From: Microbacterium suwonense
GTDB lineage: Bacteria; Actinomycetota; Actinomycetes; Actinomycetales; Microbacteriaceae
Assembly (NCBI RefSeq): GCF_030296555.1
Contig: NZ_AP027728.1
Location: 1,488,001 to 1,552,000, forward strand
Length of the DNA: 64,000 nt
Direction of reading: 5' to 3'
Shown: piece after piece, positions 1 to 10,123 of the stretch
How the letters are laid out: each line of letters opens with the position of its first letter
How positions within the stretch are numbered: the first letter of the stretch is position 1
Position numbers and translations under genes: made by a program
Notes under the pieces: generated by a model
Seen by the model: the letters and a program-made list of their open reading frames with translations, nothing else
Told to the model about the DNA's origin: nothing
The model's database searches: none

Positions 1-1531
1 CGTCGGTGTCGTCGGATGCCGAGAGCTCAGGCATGGATGCCGCCACTCCCCCGCGCACGTACTTCACCAGCAGGTACAGCTCGATCACGAGCATCACCCC
101 GTACACGACGCTGAGGGTGATCACCGAGAACAGCACTTCTCCGGCGGTGACCCCGGGCGAGACCGCGGCGGCGGTGAACATGAACACGCCGTCCACGCCG
201 GTGGCGTCGGGGTTGGGCGCCACGACGAAGGGCTGCCTTCCGAGTTCGGTGAAGATCCAGCCGGCGATGTTCGCCGCGAACGGGGCGATGATGCCCAGCA
301 GCGCCAGGCGCATGATCCACGGAGATCGGGGCACGGTGCCCTTGCGGGTCAGCCACAGCGCGACGACACCGCCGAAGGCGACCACGCCGCCCAGGCCGAT
401 CATCAGCCGGAAGCCCCAGTACGTCACCCACATCACCGGCACGTACTTCACGTCGGTGCCGGCCCGCTCGCCGTACAGCGCGTCGTCGGGGATCGTCTTG
501 CCGTACTGGTCGACGTACTGCGGCTCCAGGTCACGGATGCCGGGCATGTCGGCGCCCCATTCGCCCGTGCCGAGGAACCCCAGGGCGCCGGGGATCTCGA
601 TCAGGGTGACGACGTCGGCGCAGTCCGTCGAGCCGGGGTCTCCCAGCGAGAGCACCGAGAACGAGGAGCCGGTATGGCAGGCGGCTTCCGCGGCCGCCAT
701 CTTCATGGGCTGCTGCTCGTACATGAGCTTGCCCTGAATGTCTCCGGATGCCACGGTCCCTGCGAACGCGAGGATTGCGACGACGGCGCCGAACCGCAGC
801 GACCAGATCCACACGCCGTGGTCGGTGCGGTCGCGCCCGGGCGCGGCATCCGTCTGCCCGACGATGACCCGACCGGCGTCGTCGACTGAGTCGATGCCGT
901 CATGGCGGCGGCGCCAGAGGTGGTACCAGGAGATGCCGAGCAGGAACATACCCGCCACGACCAGCGCGCCGAGGATGGTGTGACTGTAGGCGGCGAGCGC
1001 AGTGCTGTTGGTGAGCACCGCCCAGACGTCGGTCATCACAGGTCGTCCGTCGGCGCCGAGTTCGACACCGACCGGATGCTGCATCCAGGAGTTGGCGGCG
1101 ATGATGAAGAACGCCGAGATCCACGAGCCGATCACGGCGCACCACAGCGCCGCCAGGTGCAGACCCTTGCGCAGGCGCCCCCAGCCGAAGATCCAGATGC
1201 CGAGGAAGGTCGACTCGACGAAGAACGCCAGCAGTCCCTCCATCGCGAGCGGCGCTCCGAAGACGTCGCCGACGAAGCGGGAGTACTCGCTCCATGCCAT
1301 GCCGAACTGGAACTCCTGAACCAGACCGGTGGCGACGCCGATGATGAAGTTGATCAGATAGACCTTGCCCCAGAACTTCGTCATGCGCAGGAACTTCTCA
1401 TCCCCAGTGCGCACCCAGCGGGTCTGCATGATTGCCACGCACATGCCCAGTCCCAGGGTGAGGGGCACCATCAGGAAGTGGTACACCGTCACGATGCCGA
1501 ACTGCCATCTGGCGATGTCGAGCACGTCCAT
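1..1531 (-). CDS. cydA: Cytochrome bd quinol oxidase subunit I (partial, runs off the left edge)
   Basis: CydA carries hemes b558, b595 and d and oxidises quinol at the high-affinity terminal oxidase of the membrane. About 510 codons are visible from the ATG at 1531; the stop lies beyond base 1. The N-terminus MDVLDIARWQFGIVTVYHF has the expected early His, followed by the long conserved block around FGMAWSEYSRFVGDVFGAP and MEGLLAFFVESTFLGIWIFGW with heme and proton-path acidic residues. A GRQP motif occurs near the C-terminus, followed by Phe where Trp is usual. A purine-rich ribosome site, AGAAGGAGA, precedes the start. cydB is presumably next on the left. A 17-bp BlaI-type operator lies 47 bp upstream of the start, so oxygen- or respiration-linked control by the neighbouring repressor is inferred. 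Confidence 0.95.
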   Translation of the reverse strand, partial: MDVLDIARWQFGIVTVYHFLMVPLTLGLGMCVAIMQTRWVRTGDEKFLRMTKFWGKVYLINFIIGVATGLVQEFQFGMAWSEYSRFVGDVFGAPLAMEGLLAFFVESTFLGIWIFGWGRLRKGLHLAALWCAVIGSWISAFFIIAANSWMQHPVGVELGADGRPVMTDVWAVLTNSTALAAYSHTILGALVVAGMFLLGISWYHLWRRRHDGIDSVDDAGRVIVGQTDAAPGRDRTDHGVWIWSLRFGAVVAILAFAGTVASGDIQGKLMYEQQPMKMAAAEAACHTGSSFSVLSLGDPGSTDCADVVTLIEIPGALGFLGTGEWGADMPGIRDLEPQYVDQYGKTIPDDALYGERAGTDVKYVPVMWVTYWGFRLMIGLGGVVAFGGVVALWLTRKGTVPRSPWIMRLALLGIIAPFAANIAGWIFTELGRQPFVVAPNPDATGVDGVFMFTAAAVSPGVTAGEVLFSVITLSVVYGVMLVIELYLLVKYVRGGVAASMPELSASDDTD

Positions 1532-1578
1532 GCGGTTCTCCTTCTCGGTCCGGATGCCGGCGACCGGCGCCTCTTGAA

Positions 1579-1595
1579 TTCTACGCTACGTAGAA
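1579..1595. promoter_or_regulatory. BlaI-type operator O1 (cydA promoter)
   Basis: The 17-mer TTCTACGCTACGTAGAA has the form TTCTAC-N5-GTAGAA and lies upstream of cydA. On the cydA strand the half site proximal to the gene contains TAGAAT, a good -10 hexamer, so a bound repressor would cover the promoter. The same TTCTAC-N5-GTAGAA pattern occurs at 1621 and 6274. Confidence 0.75.
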
Positions 1596-1620
1596 CTTCT
1601 TCGACACACAATAGAACACT

Positions 1621-1637
1621 TTCTACGAGGGGTAGAA
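1621..1637. promoter_or_regulatory. BlaI-type operator O2 (promoter of the repressor gene)
   Basis: The 17-mer TTCTACGAGGGGTAGAA has the same TTCTAC-N5-GTAGAA form as O1 and O3. TAGAAT at 1632-1637 is a likely -10 for the downstream repressor gene (start 1672), consistent with autoregulation. O1 and O2 are 25 bp apart in the divergent cydA/repressor interval. Confidence 0.75.
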
Positions 1638-1671
1638 TCACTGTGACGGATTCGATCGACGGGAGGCGACG

Positions 1672-2028
1672 ATGACAACGCTCGGAGAGCTGGAGCGCGC
1701 GGTGATGGAGGCGCTCTGGGATGCCGACGGCTCCCGCAGCGCCTATGACGTGCAGCACCGCCTTGAGGCCGAGGGCCGTTCTCTCGCCGTCACGACGCTG
1801 CTCACCGTGCTGTCCCGGCTGGAGAAGAAGGGCTTCGTCTCCTCCGATCGCTCGGCGCGCCCGCACCAGTACACGGCGGTCTCCTCGCGCGCCGATCACG
1901 TGGCCGAGCTGATGCACACCGTCCTCGGCGATGCCGGTGACCGCACCGCGGTACTCGAGCGCTTCGTCGGCGGGGTGTCGAACGAAGACGCCGCGATCCT
2001 GCGCCGACTGCTCGGGCACTCCGACTAG
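1672..2028 (+). CDS. BlaI/MecI/CopY-family transcriptional repressor
   Basis: This 118-residue protein has the usual length and shape of the BlaI/MecI/CopY family: an N-terminal winged helix (about residues 3-75, with TTLLTVLSRLEKKGFV as the recognition region and following turn) and a short helical dimerisation tail. GGGAGG five bases before the ATG is a strong ribosome site. It is followed eight bases later by an M56 metalloprotease gene, the classical repressor/antirepressor pairing. It is flanked on both sides by cytochrome bd genes, and each of these three transcription units has the same 17-bp operator. I infer that it represses the cyd genes and itself. The signal it senses is unknown. 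Confidence 0.9.
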   Translation: MTTLGELERAVMEALWDADGSRSAYDVQHRLEAEGRSLAVTTLLTVLSRLEKKGFVSSDRSARPHQYTAVSSRADHVAELMHTVLGDAGDRTAVLERFVGGVSNEDAAILRRLLGHSD

Positions 2029-2036
2029 GTCACCCC

Positions 2037-2845
2037 ATGCTGGTGTCCGAGGCCGATGCGGCGCTGACCGGCGCGCTGGTGATCCCGCATGGCGTGGTCA
2101 TCGCCGCCGCCGGCGTGCTGGGTGCCGTCGCCATCGCGCTCGCCTGGCCCGTTCCCGTCGCGCTCTCAAGGGCGTCCTGGCCCATGCGCACGCCGATCAT
2201 GGCGCTGCTCCTGTGGCAGGCGGTCGGTCTCGCCGGCGGCTTCTCGATGATCGGCGCGCTCGCTCTGGCCGGTTTCGCGGCACTGCCCGCGCACCCTGGC
2301 TCGCGCTCATCCCCGCCGCCGGTTTCACGCTCTACCTGCTCACACACCTCGCGATCACGATCGTGCAGGTCACGCGGCTGCGCCACCGCCATCTCGCCCT
2401 GCTCGAGATGCTCACCTCTCCGCATCCGACCCGCGCCCGCACCCGGGTGATCGACGATGCCGTGCCGGTCGCGTACTGCCTGCCGCGCGGCGCCCGGTCG
2501 GTCACGGTGCTGTCGCAGGGGCTGCTCGACCGGCTCGATCCCGATGAGCTGGTCGCGGTGATCGCCCACGAACGCGCACACGTCGAGCAGCGACACGACC
2601 TGCTGCTGCTGGCGTTCCGCGCATGGCGCTCGGCACTCCCCTGGTTCCCGACCGCGGCGCGTGCCGAAGTCGAGGTCGCGGCGCTGGTCGAGATGCTCGC
2701 CGACGACCACGCTCGCCGTGAGGTGCACGACAAGGTGCTGGCGCGCGCGATCCTGCAGGTGGGTGCCAGTGGCGTCCCCGGCGCCGATCAGCCGGTGTCG
2801 GGATCGACGCGCGTCAGCGACCGGTTCCGCCGCCTCGCCGGCTGA
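2037..2845 (+). pseudogene. M56-family membrane metalloprotease (BlaR1-like, no sensor domain), frameshifted
   Basis: The first 85 or so residues contain hydrophobic segments, and the rest carries the zinc-protease motif HERAH within VIAHERAHVEQRHD and a downstream glutamate in EMLADDHA. The frame breaks at the CCC run at 2294-2296. One extra C joins the two parts as ALPAHPWLALIPAAGF and gives a 269-residue protein, normal for sensor-less M56 proteins of Actinobacteria. BlaR1 proper carries a C-terminal penicillin-binding sensor; none is present here. In the family the protease leads to inactivation of the partner repressor, here the BlaI-type protein just upstream. The lesion resembles the other single-base homopolymer losses in this window, so the gene is probably intact in the cell. 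Confidence 0.85.
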
Positions 2846-2846
2846 C

Positions 2847-5800
2847 TCAGCGCAGCGCTGGCGCCGGCCGCAGGGGAGCCGGGATGCCACCGGTCAGCCG
2901 CACGACCGTGTCATCGCCGCGAAGGTCGGCGCGCCGGTGCGTGACCAGCACGACGATCCGATCGGCCCCCGCGGTGCGGAGATCCGCCATCATCGCCGCA
3001 GCGGTGGGCTCATCCAGGTGCGCGGTCGGCTCATCGAGCAGGATGACATCGGCGCGGGTGAGCAGGGCCCGGGCGACCGCCAGACGCTGGCGCTCCCCGC
3101 CCGACAGGGCTGAGCCCCCGGCGCCGACGCGCGTGTCCAGCCCCTCGGCGAGGGTGTTCAGCAGGGCGCCCAGCCCGGCTCGATTCAGCGCATCCCGCAT
3201 GGCCACATCGTCCGGTGCGTCGCCGCGTGAGCGCGCCAGCATGAGGTTCCCGCGCAGCGTCGAATCGAACACGTAGGCGTCTTGCGGGCACCAGGCCACG
3301 CGGTCGCGCCACGCACGTTCGTCGAGAGCGGTCAACGGCACGTCATCGGCGAGGACGGCACCGGACGCCAATGGCAGGGCACCCATGATGGCCGAGAGCA
3401 GCGTCGACTTCCCCGATCCGGAGGGCCCGTCGAGCACGAGCCAGCGGCCGCGCGACGTCGCGCCCGAGACACCGCTGACCGCGGGTTCCGCGGTCCCCGG
3501 ATAGCGGATGGTCACATCGTCGAGGGCGAGCCGCTGCGTGGCATCCGGATTCCGCTCGCCCCACCCGGCGGCAGGAGCGGGCTGCAGGATCGGGTCGAGG
3601 CGGTCCAGCAGCGCACGCAGCGCCGGCATCCGCTGAGCCGACGAGACGAGCGCTGCGAGCGGCTCGAGCACGGCAAGGGCGAGCAGCGCGATGACCGAGG
3701 CGGATGCCGCGGGACTGTCCGCCGAGAGCAACGGCACGAGCACGGCCAGCAGGGTGGTCGCCGCGGTGACGATCGCGGTGCCGAGGCCCGCCGACCAGGC
3801 GGCGCGCCGCTCGGCGTCGGCGAGCCGGTCGGCGTGGACGTCGAGCTCATTCAGGGCGGAGTCCGTCACGCCGTTGCCGCGCAGGTCGGCGGACGCGGAT
3901 GCCAGCGCCGAGGTGCCGCGGACGATCGCCGAGCGTGCCACGACGCGCTCCGATCCGGCGCCACGCTCACTGCGGATGGCGAGCAGCACTGCCGAGCCGG
4001 TCGCGACGATCAGCATTGCCGCGACGAGAAGCGTGAGGTGCGGTGTGACCAGAGCCGTGGTCGTGATGGTGCCGGCGATCACCAGGACGCCCGCCCCGAT
4101 CGGAGGAACGATGCGCGGCAGCTGATCGCGCAGATCGTCAGCCAGCGTCACGAGGTAGTCCAGGGGCGCACCGCCCTCGAGCAGACGGCGCGATCCGGCG
4201 CCGCGGGCGGCGATGGACCGCCACAGACACAGGCGCAGCGCGTCGACGACCTGGAATGCAGCACGGTGGGTGACCAGCCGTTCGGCGTAGCGGGCCGCAG
4301 CGCGCCCGATGCCGAAGGCGCGCACGCCGACGATGGCGACGAGCAGATACATGATGTACTCCTCGACACCGGCACGTACGATGAGCCAGCCCGAGACCGC
4401 GGTGAGTGCGGCGGCCAGCCCGGCCGCCAGTGCGCCGAGCCCGATCGATGCCGCCCACAATCGTGGGTGCAGGAGCAGCAGCGAGGCGAGAGTGAGGCGA
4501 CGGATGCCGCGCTGCGGCCGCCCGGATCGCTCGGGCACGCCTGCCGGCAGTCCGGGCGCGACCACCGGCGCTGAGGCTGCCTGCGTCGGCTGTTCACCGG
4601 GCCCGGGCGCCGGCAGCGCGACGTGCCCCGCGGAAGCGCCCGTGAGCGGCGCCGGGCCGGGCCGAGCCACGGCGGGTTCGGTCTGCACGGGCACGCACCG
4701 ATCGGCGAGGGCCAGAGTCTCGGCCTCATGACTGGCGAAGACGATCGTGCAGGACTCCGCGCGACGGAGCACGGCATCGCGCACCCGCTGCGCGGCGATC
4801 GGGTCCAGATGCGCGGTCGGCTCGTCCAGCACCAGCAGCCGTGCGCCGGCATCCACCCGCGCCAGGGCGCGCGCGACGGCGAGCCGCCGCAGCTCCCCCG
4901 GGCTGAGCTCGGCGACCGCGGCGTCGGCGAGCGTCGCCAGCCCCAGCTCGTCGAGCGCGGAAAGGTCACCGCCGTACATGGCCAGCTCGGCACGGGGCGT
5001 CGCCGCGAAGGCGCGCGGCGCCTGCGGGGCCCAGGCGACGGCATCCGGGTCGATGCCACGGATCTCGCCGGCGATCTCGGCATCCGCCGGCAGCACGCCC
5101 GCGAGTGCCGCCAGCAGAGTCGATTTGCCTGCACCGCTCGGGCCGGTGATCGCGGTGATGCCGTGCAGCTGCGCGCTGAGGTCTGCGAGCGCGGCCGAAT
5201 CTCGTCCGGCGTACTGCACGCGCAGTCGCGCGATGCTCACCGTCCCGGCCGCGTCGCCGCGCACATCGGGCTTCGCCGGCTCCGCGAGCAGTGCCTCCGT
5301 GCGATCGAGAGCCGAAACCCCGTCCTGCGAGGCGTGGAAGGCGGCGCCGACATCGCGCAGCGCCTGGAAGCACTCCGGTGCCAGGATCAGGGCGATCAGC
5401 GCCGGTTCGAGGTCCATCGTGCGGTCGAGCAGACGCAGCCCCAGCACGACGGCGACGACGGCGACCGAGAGCGTGGCGATCAGCTCCAGTGCGAGCGAGG
5501 AGAGGAACGCCCAGCGCAGGGTCTCCTCGGTGCGTCGCCGGTAACGACTCTGGATGTCATCGAGTGCCCGGGTCTGCTCGTCCACGCGCCCGAGTCCGAC
5601 CAGCACAGGAAGGCCACGGGCGAGCTCGGTGAGGTGGTCGGCCAGGCGGGTGAGCGCGGTGAGCGCCGCGTCGGTGCGCTGCTGGGTGTGCTTGCCGATG
5701 AGGATCATGAACAGCGGCACCAGCGGAACGGTGAGCACGATGACGAGAGCGCTCAGCCAGTCGGCGCCGAGGATGCGGATGCCGACCACCAGCGGCACGA

Positions 5801-6266
5801 CGGCGGTGCCGACCAGGGCCGGCAGGGTCTGCACGTAGTAGTCGTCGAGGTCGTCGAGCCCGTCGGCGGCCAGCACGGCGATGCCGCCACCCTCGCCGCC
5901 TCCCTGCGCGATCCGCCGCCAGAGCCGGCCGCGCAGGTCGCGCTTGACGATCGTCGCGATACGTCGCGCGACGACGGATGCCGCCCACTCCCCGCCGGTG
6001 CGCAGCAGCAGCCCGAGGATGCCGCACAGCAGGATGACCCGGGTCGCCCCCGGGGTCAGGCCTTCGCCTGCGAGAGCGGCGATGCCGCGCGCGACGGCCT
6101 CGGCGATGAGCACGAGTCCGACGGCTCGGGATGCCGCCAGCACGCCCAGCAGGTACACCGAGCGCTTCGGCGCCGGGCCGAGGCCCGGCCTGCGGAATCC
6201 CGGTGCGTGCCGTGCGCGCTCGGCCTCGGCGACCCACGGGTCGTTCGGTATCGGTGCAGCGCTCAC
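2847..6266 (-). CDS. cydDC: Fused cysteine/glutathione ABC exporter CydDC
   Basis: CydDC exports cysteine and glutathione and is needed to assemble cytochrome bd. Both halves are fused in one 1139-residue protein, a common actinobacterial arrangement. The N-terminal half is CydD-like: membrane domain, then a nucleotide-binding domain with Walker A GPSGAGKST and a variant signature LSPGELRRLAVARAL. The C-terminal half is CydC-like, with Walker A GPSGSGKST, signature LSGGERQRLAVARAL and a standard Walker B. A low-complexity linker rich in Pro and Ala joins the halves. The start is GTG at 6266, with TAGAAT six bases upstream and no proper ribosome site, so the message is probably leaderless. TAGAAT sits inside operator O3. 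The 3' end lies one base from the M56 gene end (convergent). Confidence 0.93.
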   Translation of the reverse strand: MSAAPIPNDPWVAEAERARHAPGFRRPGLGPAPKRSVYLLGVLAASRAVGLVLIAEAVARGIAALAGEGLTPGATRVILLCGILGLLLRTGGEWAASVVARRIATIVKRDLRGRLWRRIAQGGGEGGGIAVLAADGLDDLDDYYVQTLPALVGTAVVPLVVGIRILGADWLSALVIVLTVPLVPLFMILIGKHTQQRTDAALTALTRLADHLTELARGLPVLVGLGRVDEQTRALDDIQSRYRRRTEETLRWAFLSSLALELIATLSVAVVAVVLGLRLLDRTMDLEPALIALILAPECFQALRDVGAAFHASQDGVSALDRTEALLAEPAKPDVRGDAAGTVSIARLRVQYAGRDSAALADLSAQLHGITAITGPSGAGKSTLLAALAGVLPADAEIAGEIRGIDPDAVAWAPQAPRAFAATPRAELAMYGGDLSALDELGLATLADAAVAELSPGELRRLAVARALARVDAGARLLVLDEPTAHLDPIAAQRVRDAVLRRAESCTIVFASHEAETLALADRCVPVQTEPAVARPGPAPLTGASAGHVALPAPGPGEQPTQAASAPVVAPGLPAGVPERSGRPQRGIRRLTLASLLLLHPRLWAASIGLGALAAGLAAALTAVSGWLIVRAGVEEYIMYLLVAIVGVRAFGIGRAAARYAERLVTHRAAFQVVDALRLCLWRSIAARGAGSRRLLEGGAPLDYLVTLADDLRDQLPRIVPPIGAGVLVIAGTITTTALVTPHLTLLVAAMLIVATGSAVLLAIRSERGAGSERVVARSAIVRGTSALASASADLRGNGVTDSALNELDVHADRLADAERRAAWSAGLGTAIVTAATTLLAVLVPLLSADSPAASASVIALLALAVLEPLAALVSSAQRMPALRALLDRLDPILQPAPAAGWGERNPDATQRLALDDVTIRYPGTAEPAVSGVSGATSRGRWLVLDGPSGSGKSTLLSAIMGALPLASGAVLADDVPLTALDERAWRDRVAWCPQDAYVFDSTLRGNLMLARSRGDAPDDVAMRDALNRAGLGALLNTLAEGLDTRVGAGGSALSGGERQRLAVARALLTRADVILLDEPTAHLDEPTAAAMMADLRTAGADRIVVLVTHRRADLRGDDTVVRLTGGIPAPLRPAPALR

Positions 6267-6273
6267 CCTTGAA

Positions 6274-6290
6274 TTCTACAGCTCGTAGAA
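6274..6290. promoter_or_regulatory. BlaI-type operator O3 (cydDC promoter)
   Basis: The 17-mer TTCTACAGCTCGTAGAA matches TTCTAC-N5-GTAGAA. On the cydDC strand its proximal half reads GTAGAATTCAAG, identical over 12 bases to the corresponding part of the cydA promoter. The TAGAAT inside it is the likely -10. It ends seven bases before the GTG start of cydDC. Confidence 0.75.
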
Positions 6291-6385
6291 CTCGAAATTG
6301 TTCGCCGGCCCGACACCCTGCCTTCACCCCTGCGGATAACACCGGGCCCCGTCGCTGTAGGTGAGATCGGCGGCGAACGGTCGGC

Positions 6386-9300
6386 TCAGGCCTGCGCGTC
6401 GACCTTCGCCGACTCGGGGAACATCGCGGTGAACAGGTTGCCGACCCACTCGATCAGATCCGCATCGACCGGCATCGGCACGACCAGCGCCTCTCCCCGC
6501 CCAGCAGCTTCGCCTTGGGATACAGCCGCTGCAGCCGCACCTTCATGGAGTCCTCGAAGCGGGCCGGGGCGATGCGCAGGTTCGATCCCATCGCCACGAC
6601 ATCCGTCAACCCTGCACGCGCCGCCCGGCGGCGCAGCCGTGCGACCGTCACCAGCGTCTGAACCTCGTCCGGAAGCGCACCGTAGCGGTCGACGAGCTCT
6701 TCGGCGACCAGGTCGATGGCATCCTCGGCAGCCGCCACCGTGGCTGCGGACGACAGCTTCTGGTAGGCCTCCAGCCGCAGCCGTTCACTGTCGATGTAGT
6801 CCTCGGGGATGCGTGCCTCCACCGGCAGCTCGAGCCGCAGCTCGACATCCGACGACGTCTCGTCGCCGCGGAAGGTCGCCACGGCCTCGCCGATCATGCG
6901 CAGATACAGGTCGAAGCCGACGCCCGCGATATGCCCGGCCTGCTCCGCGCCGAGCATGTTGCCCGCACCGCGCAGCTCCAGGTCCTTCAGCGCGACCTGC
7001 GTGCCCGACCCCAGCTCGTTGTTCACCGCGATGGTCTGCAGCCGATCCGCGGCAGTCTCACTGAGCGGCTTGGAGTCGTCGTAGAGGAAGTACGCGTAGG
7101 CGCGCTCGCGGCCGCGACCCACCCGCCCTCGCAGCTGGTGCAGCTGCGAGAGGCCGTACTTGTCGGCCCTGTCGATGATGATCGTGTTGGCGTTGGAGAT
7201 GTCCAGCCCGGTCTCGACGATCGTGGTCGAGACGAGCACGTCGTACTTGCGCTCCCAGAAGTCGTCGACGACCTGCTCGAGCTGGTGCTCGCCCATTCGG
7301 CCGTGCGCCACGGCGATGCGTGCCTCGGGCACGAGCTCGGCCAGCTCACTGGCCACGCGCTGGATCGACTGCACCCGGTTGTGCACGAAGAACACCTGTC
7401 CTTCGCGCAGGATCTCGCGTCGGATGGCAGCGGCCATCTGCTTGTCGCTGCGCGGGCCGACGAAGGTGAGGATCGGATGCCGGTCCTCCGGCGGCGTCTG
7501 CAGCGTCGACATCTCGCGGATGCCGGTAACCGCCATCTCCAGCGTGCGCGGAATCGGGGTGGCACTCATGGCGAGGATGTCGACGTTGGTCTTCATCTTC
7601 TTGAGCTTGTCCTTGTGTTCGACCCCGAACCGCTGCTCCTCGTCGATGATCATCAGACCCAGATCCTTGAAGATCACCTGATCGGTGAGGATGCGGTGCG
7701 TGCCGATGACCATGTCGACCGAGCCGTCGAGCAGCCCCTGCAAGGTGAGCCGGGCCTCTTTGTCGGTCTGGAAGCGCGAAAGCGCCCGCACCTGCACGGG
7801 GAACCCGGCGAAGCGCTCGGTGAACGTCTCCATGTGCTGTTTGACGAGCAGCGTGGTCGGCACGAGCATGGCGACCTGCTTGCCGTCCTGGATCGCCTTG
7901 AACGCCGCCCGCACGGCGACCTCGGTCTTGCCGAAGCCGACGTCGCCCGAGAGCAGCCGATCCATCGGCACCGGCCGCTCCATGTCGGCCTTGATCTCGT
8001 CGATCGTCTGCAGCTGATCCTGGGTCTCGGCGAACGGGAACGCCTCCTCCAGCTCACGCTGCCAGGGCGTGTCCGGGCCGAACGCATGTCCCTTCGCGTT
8101 CATCCGCGCCGAATACAGCTTCACCAGCTCGACCGCGATGTCGCGCACCGCCCTGCGCGCCTTGCCCTTGGCGGCCGACCAGTCGCCGCCGCCCATCTTC
8201 GAGAGCACGGGCGCCTCGCCGCCGACATACTTCGAGAGCAGGTCGAGCTGATCTGTGGGCACGTACAGCTTGTCGCCCGGGTAACCGCGCTTGGACGGCG
8301 CGTATTCCAGCACCAGGTACTCGCGAGTGGTCTTGACGGCGTTGCGTCCGCCGGAGGACACCTCGCGCTTGGTCATCTCCACGAACCGGCCGATGCCGTG
8401 CGTGGTGTGCACCACGTAGTCACCCTGCTTGAGCTGCAGCGGGTCGACGACGTTGCGCCGCCGCGAGGCGAGCTTGCGCACCGCCCGCTGATCGCCGCCG
8501 ATCGTGCGCCCGTAGAACTCACTGTCGGTGAGCACGGCGAGCTTCGCCTCGGGCACCTGGAAGCCGGACTCCACCGAGCCCCTCACCAGGCTGGCCACAC
8601 CGCCCTCCGGCGGGTCTACGAGGTCGTCCAGCACGCGGGCGGCGAGTCCGCGGTCGCTGAGCACGTCGCGAGCACGCTCGACCAGCCCCTGGCCGGAGGC
8701 GATCACCACGACGCGCCAGGCTTCACGCAGACGTTCTTCGATGAAGGAGATCGCGCCGTCGACGTTGCCGTGGAAGGACGGGATGATCGAGGAGTCGATG
8801 TTCTCGGCATCCGTGTCGTCGACGGCGAACGGACTCAGCCGCCACCAGACGCCCTCGCGCTCACGGATGACCTCACGCAGGCGCGCGATGGAGACGAAGT
8901 CTCCGGCGTCCAGCCCGGCATCGCGTCCTGTCGACGCGTCGATGGGTGCCGCGGCACCGGCGGTCGCGGCGCTCCACGCCGCCTCCAGGAACTCCCGATT
9001 GGTCTCGCCGAGGTTCTGCGCGCGGGCCGACGCCCGCTCGGGGTCGACGATGGCTGCGGCCGATCCGGTCGGCAGGTACTCCGCAAGGGTCACCAGCGGA
9101 CCGGCGACGATGGGCAGCAGCGACTCCATCCCCTCCACGGGGATGCCCTCGGCCATCTTCTCGAGCATCCCGGAGATCGCCGGGAACCGTCCGATCAGCC
9201 CTGCCGCACGCTCACGCACATCGGCGGTGAGCAGCAGTTCGCGGCTGGCCGGCAGCTCGACGGATGCCACATCGCCGGGCAGCGAGCGCTGATCGGCGAC

Positions 9301-9942
9301 GGAGAAGGCCCGGATCTGGTCGATCTCGTCGCCGAAGAACTCCACCCGTGCAGGGTGGTCGGCCGTGGGCGGGAAGACGTCGAGGATCCCTCCGCGCACG
9401 GCGAACTCGCCGCGGCGCGAGACCATGTCCACGCGCGAGTAGGCGCGCTCGACGAGCTGCTCCACGACCTGCTCGAGCTCCAGCCCCCGAGAGCCGACGC
9501 GCAGCTGCAGCGGCACCGCATCGCCGAGATTCGCGGCCACCGGCTGCAGTGCGGCACGCACCGAGGCGACGACCACCAGCGGCTTCTCCCCGGTCCAGGT
9601 GGCGATGCGGCGCAGCGCCGCCAGCCGCTGCCCGACCGTGTCAGGACTGGGGCTCAGCCGCTCGTGCGGCAGAGTCTCCCAGGCGGGGAAGGTGAGGATC
9701 TCGGCATCCGCCAGATAGTCGGCCAGTGCCGCCGCGACCGATTCCGCGCGCCGCCCGGTGGGAGTGACGACCAGCACGGATGCCGGCAGCCCCTCCTGCG
9801 CACGCTTGCGCAGCAGCCCGGCGATGATCGGCGCATCCAGCCCGTCCACCGCCGAGATCTCGGCATCCGTCTTCGCCCAGGTGAGGGCGTCACGGTACAG
9901 GTTCGCCTCTTCCAAGGCGCGCAGAATCCCCGGAACAGTCAC
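6386..9942 (-). CDS. mfd: Transcription-repair coupling factor Mfd (frameshift near the C-terminus)
   Basis: Mfd removes RNA polymerase stalled at lesions and recruits UvrA. The frame reads a UvrB-like N-terminus, the RNA polymerase-interaction domain (YVVHTTHGIGRF), then the RecG-like translocase with GDVGFGKTEVAVRAA, DEEQRFGV and SATPIPRTLEMA, and the C-terminal TRCF domain. As written, the frame ends at 6454 after an abnormal Arg/Cys-rich tail. Adding one base to the C4 run at 6495-6498 gives GGGEALVVPMP and continues to a stop at 6386, a 1185-residue protein of normal size. The start is GTG at 9942; TAGACT six bases upstream and no ribosome site suggest a leaderless message. Confidence 0.93.
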
Positions 9943-10079
9943 CGGAGAAGTCTACGGGCCCGGCGCGTGGGCTGTCGCCGTGATCAGCGCGTCCGGATGC
10001 GCTGTACCCGCCCCGACAGTGCGGAGAGCTCGGCTGTCGGGCCGGTGACGACGCACATCGGGAACGTTCCTGTGCCCCC

Positions 10080-10123
10080 TACGCTGGTGCGATGGAAACG
10101 GTACGCTGGTGCGATGGAAACGG
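10080..10123 (+). repeat. Perfect 22-bp tandem duplication of a promoter/start region
   Basis: Bases 10080-10101 and 10102-10123 are identical. Each copy holds TACGCT, six bases and ATGGAAACGG, i.e. a leaderless-type -10 plus a start codon. Because 22 is not a multiple of three, only the second ATG (10114) is in frame with the acetyltransferase. Confidence 0.97.

Noticed and set aside
1642..1675. Possible leader peptide of ten codons before the BlaI-type gene, overlapping its ATG
   Set aside because: It has no ribosome site, its GTG is too close to the likely -10, and nothing supports translation.
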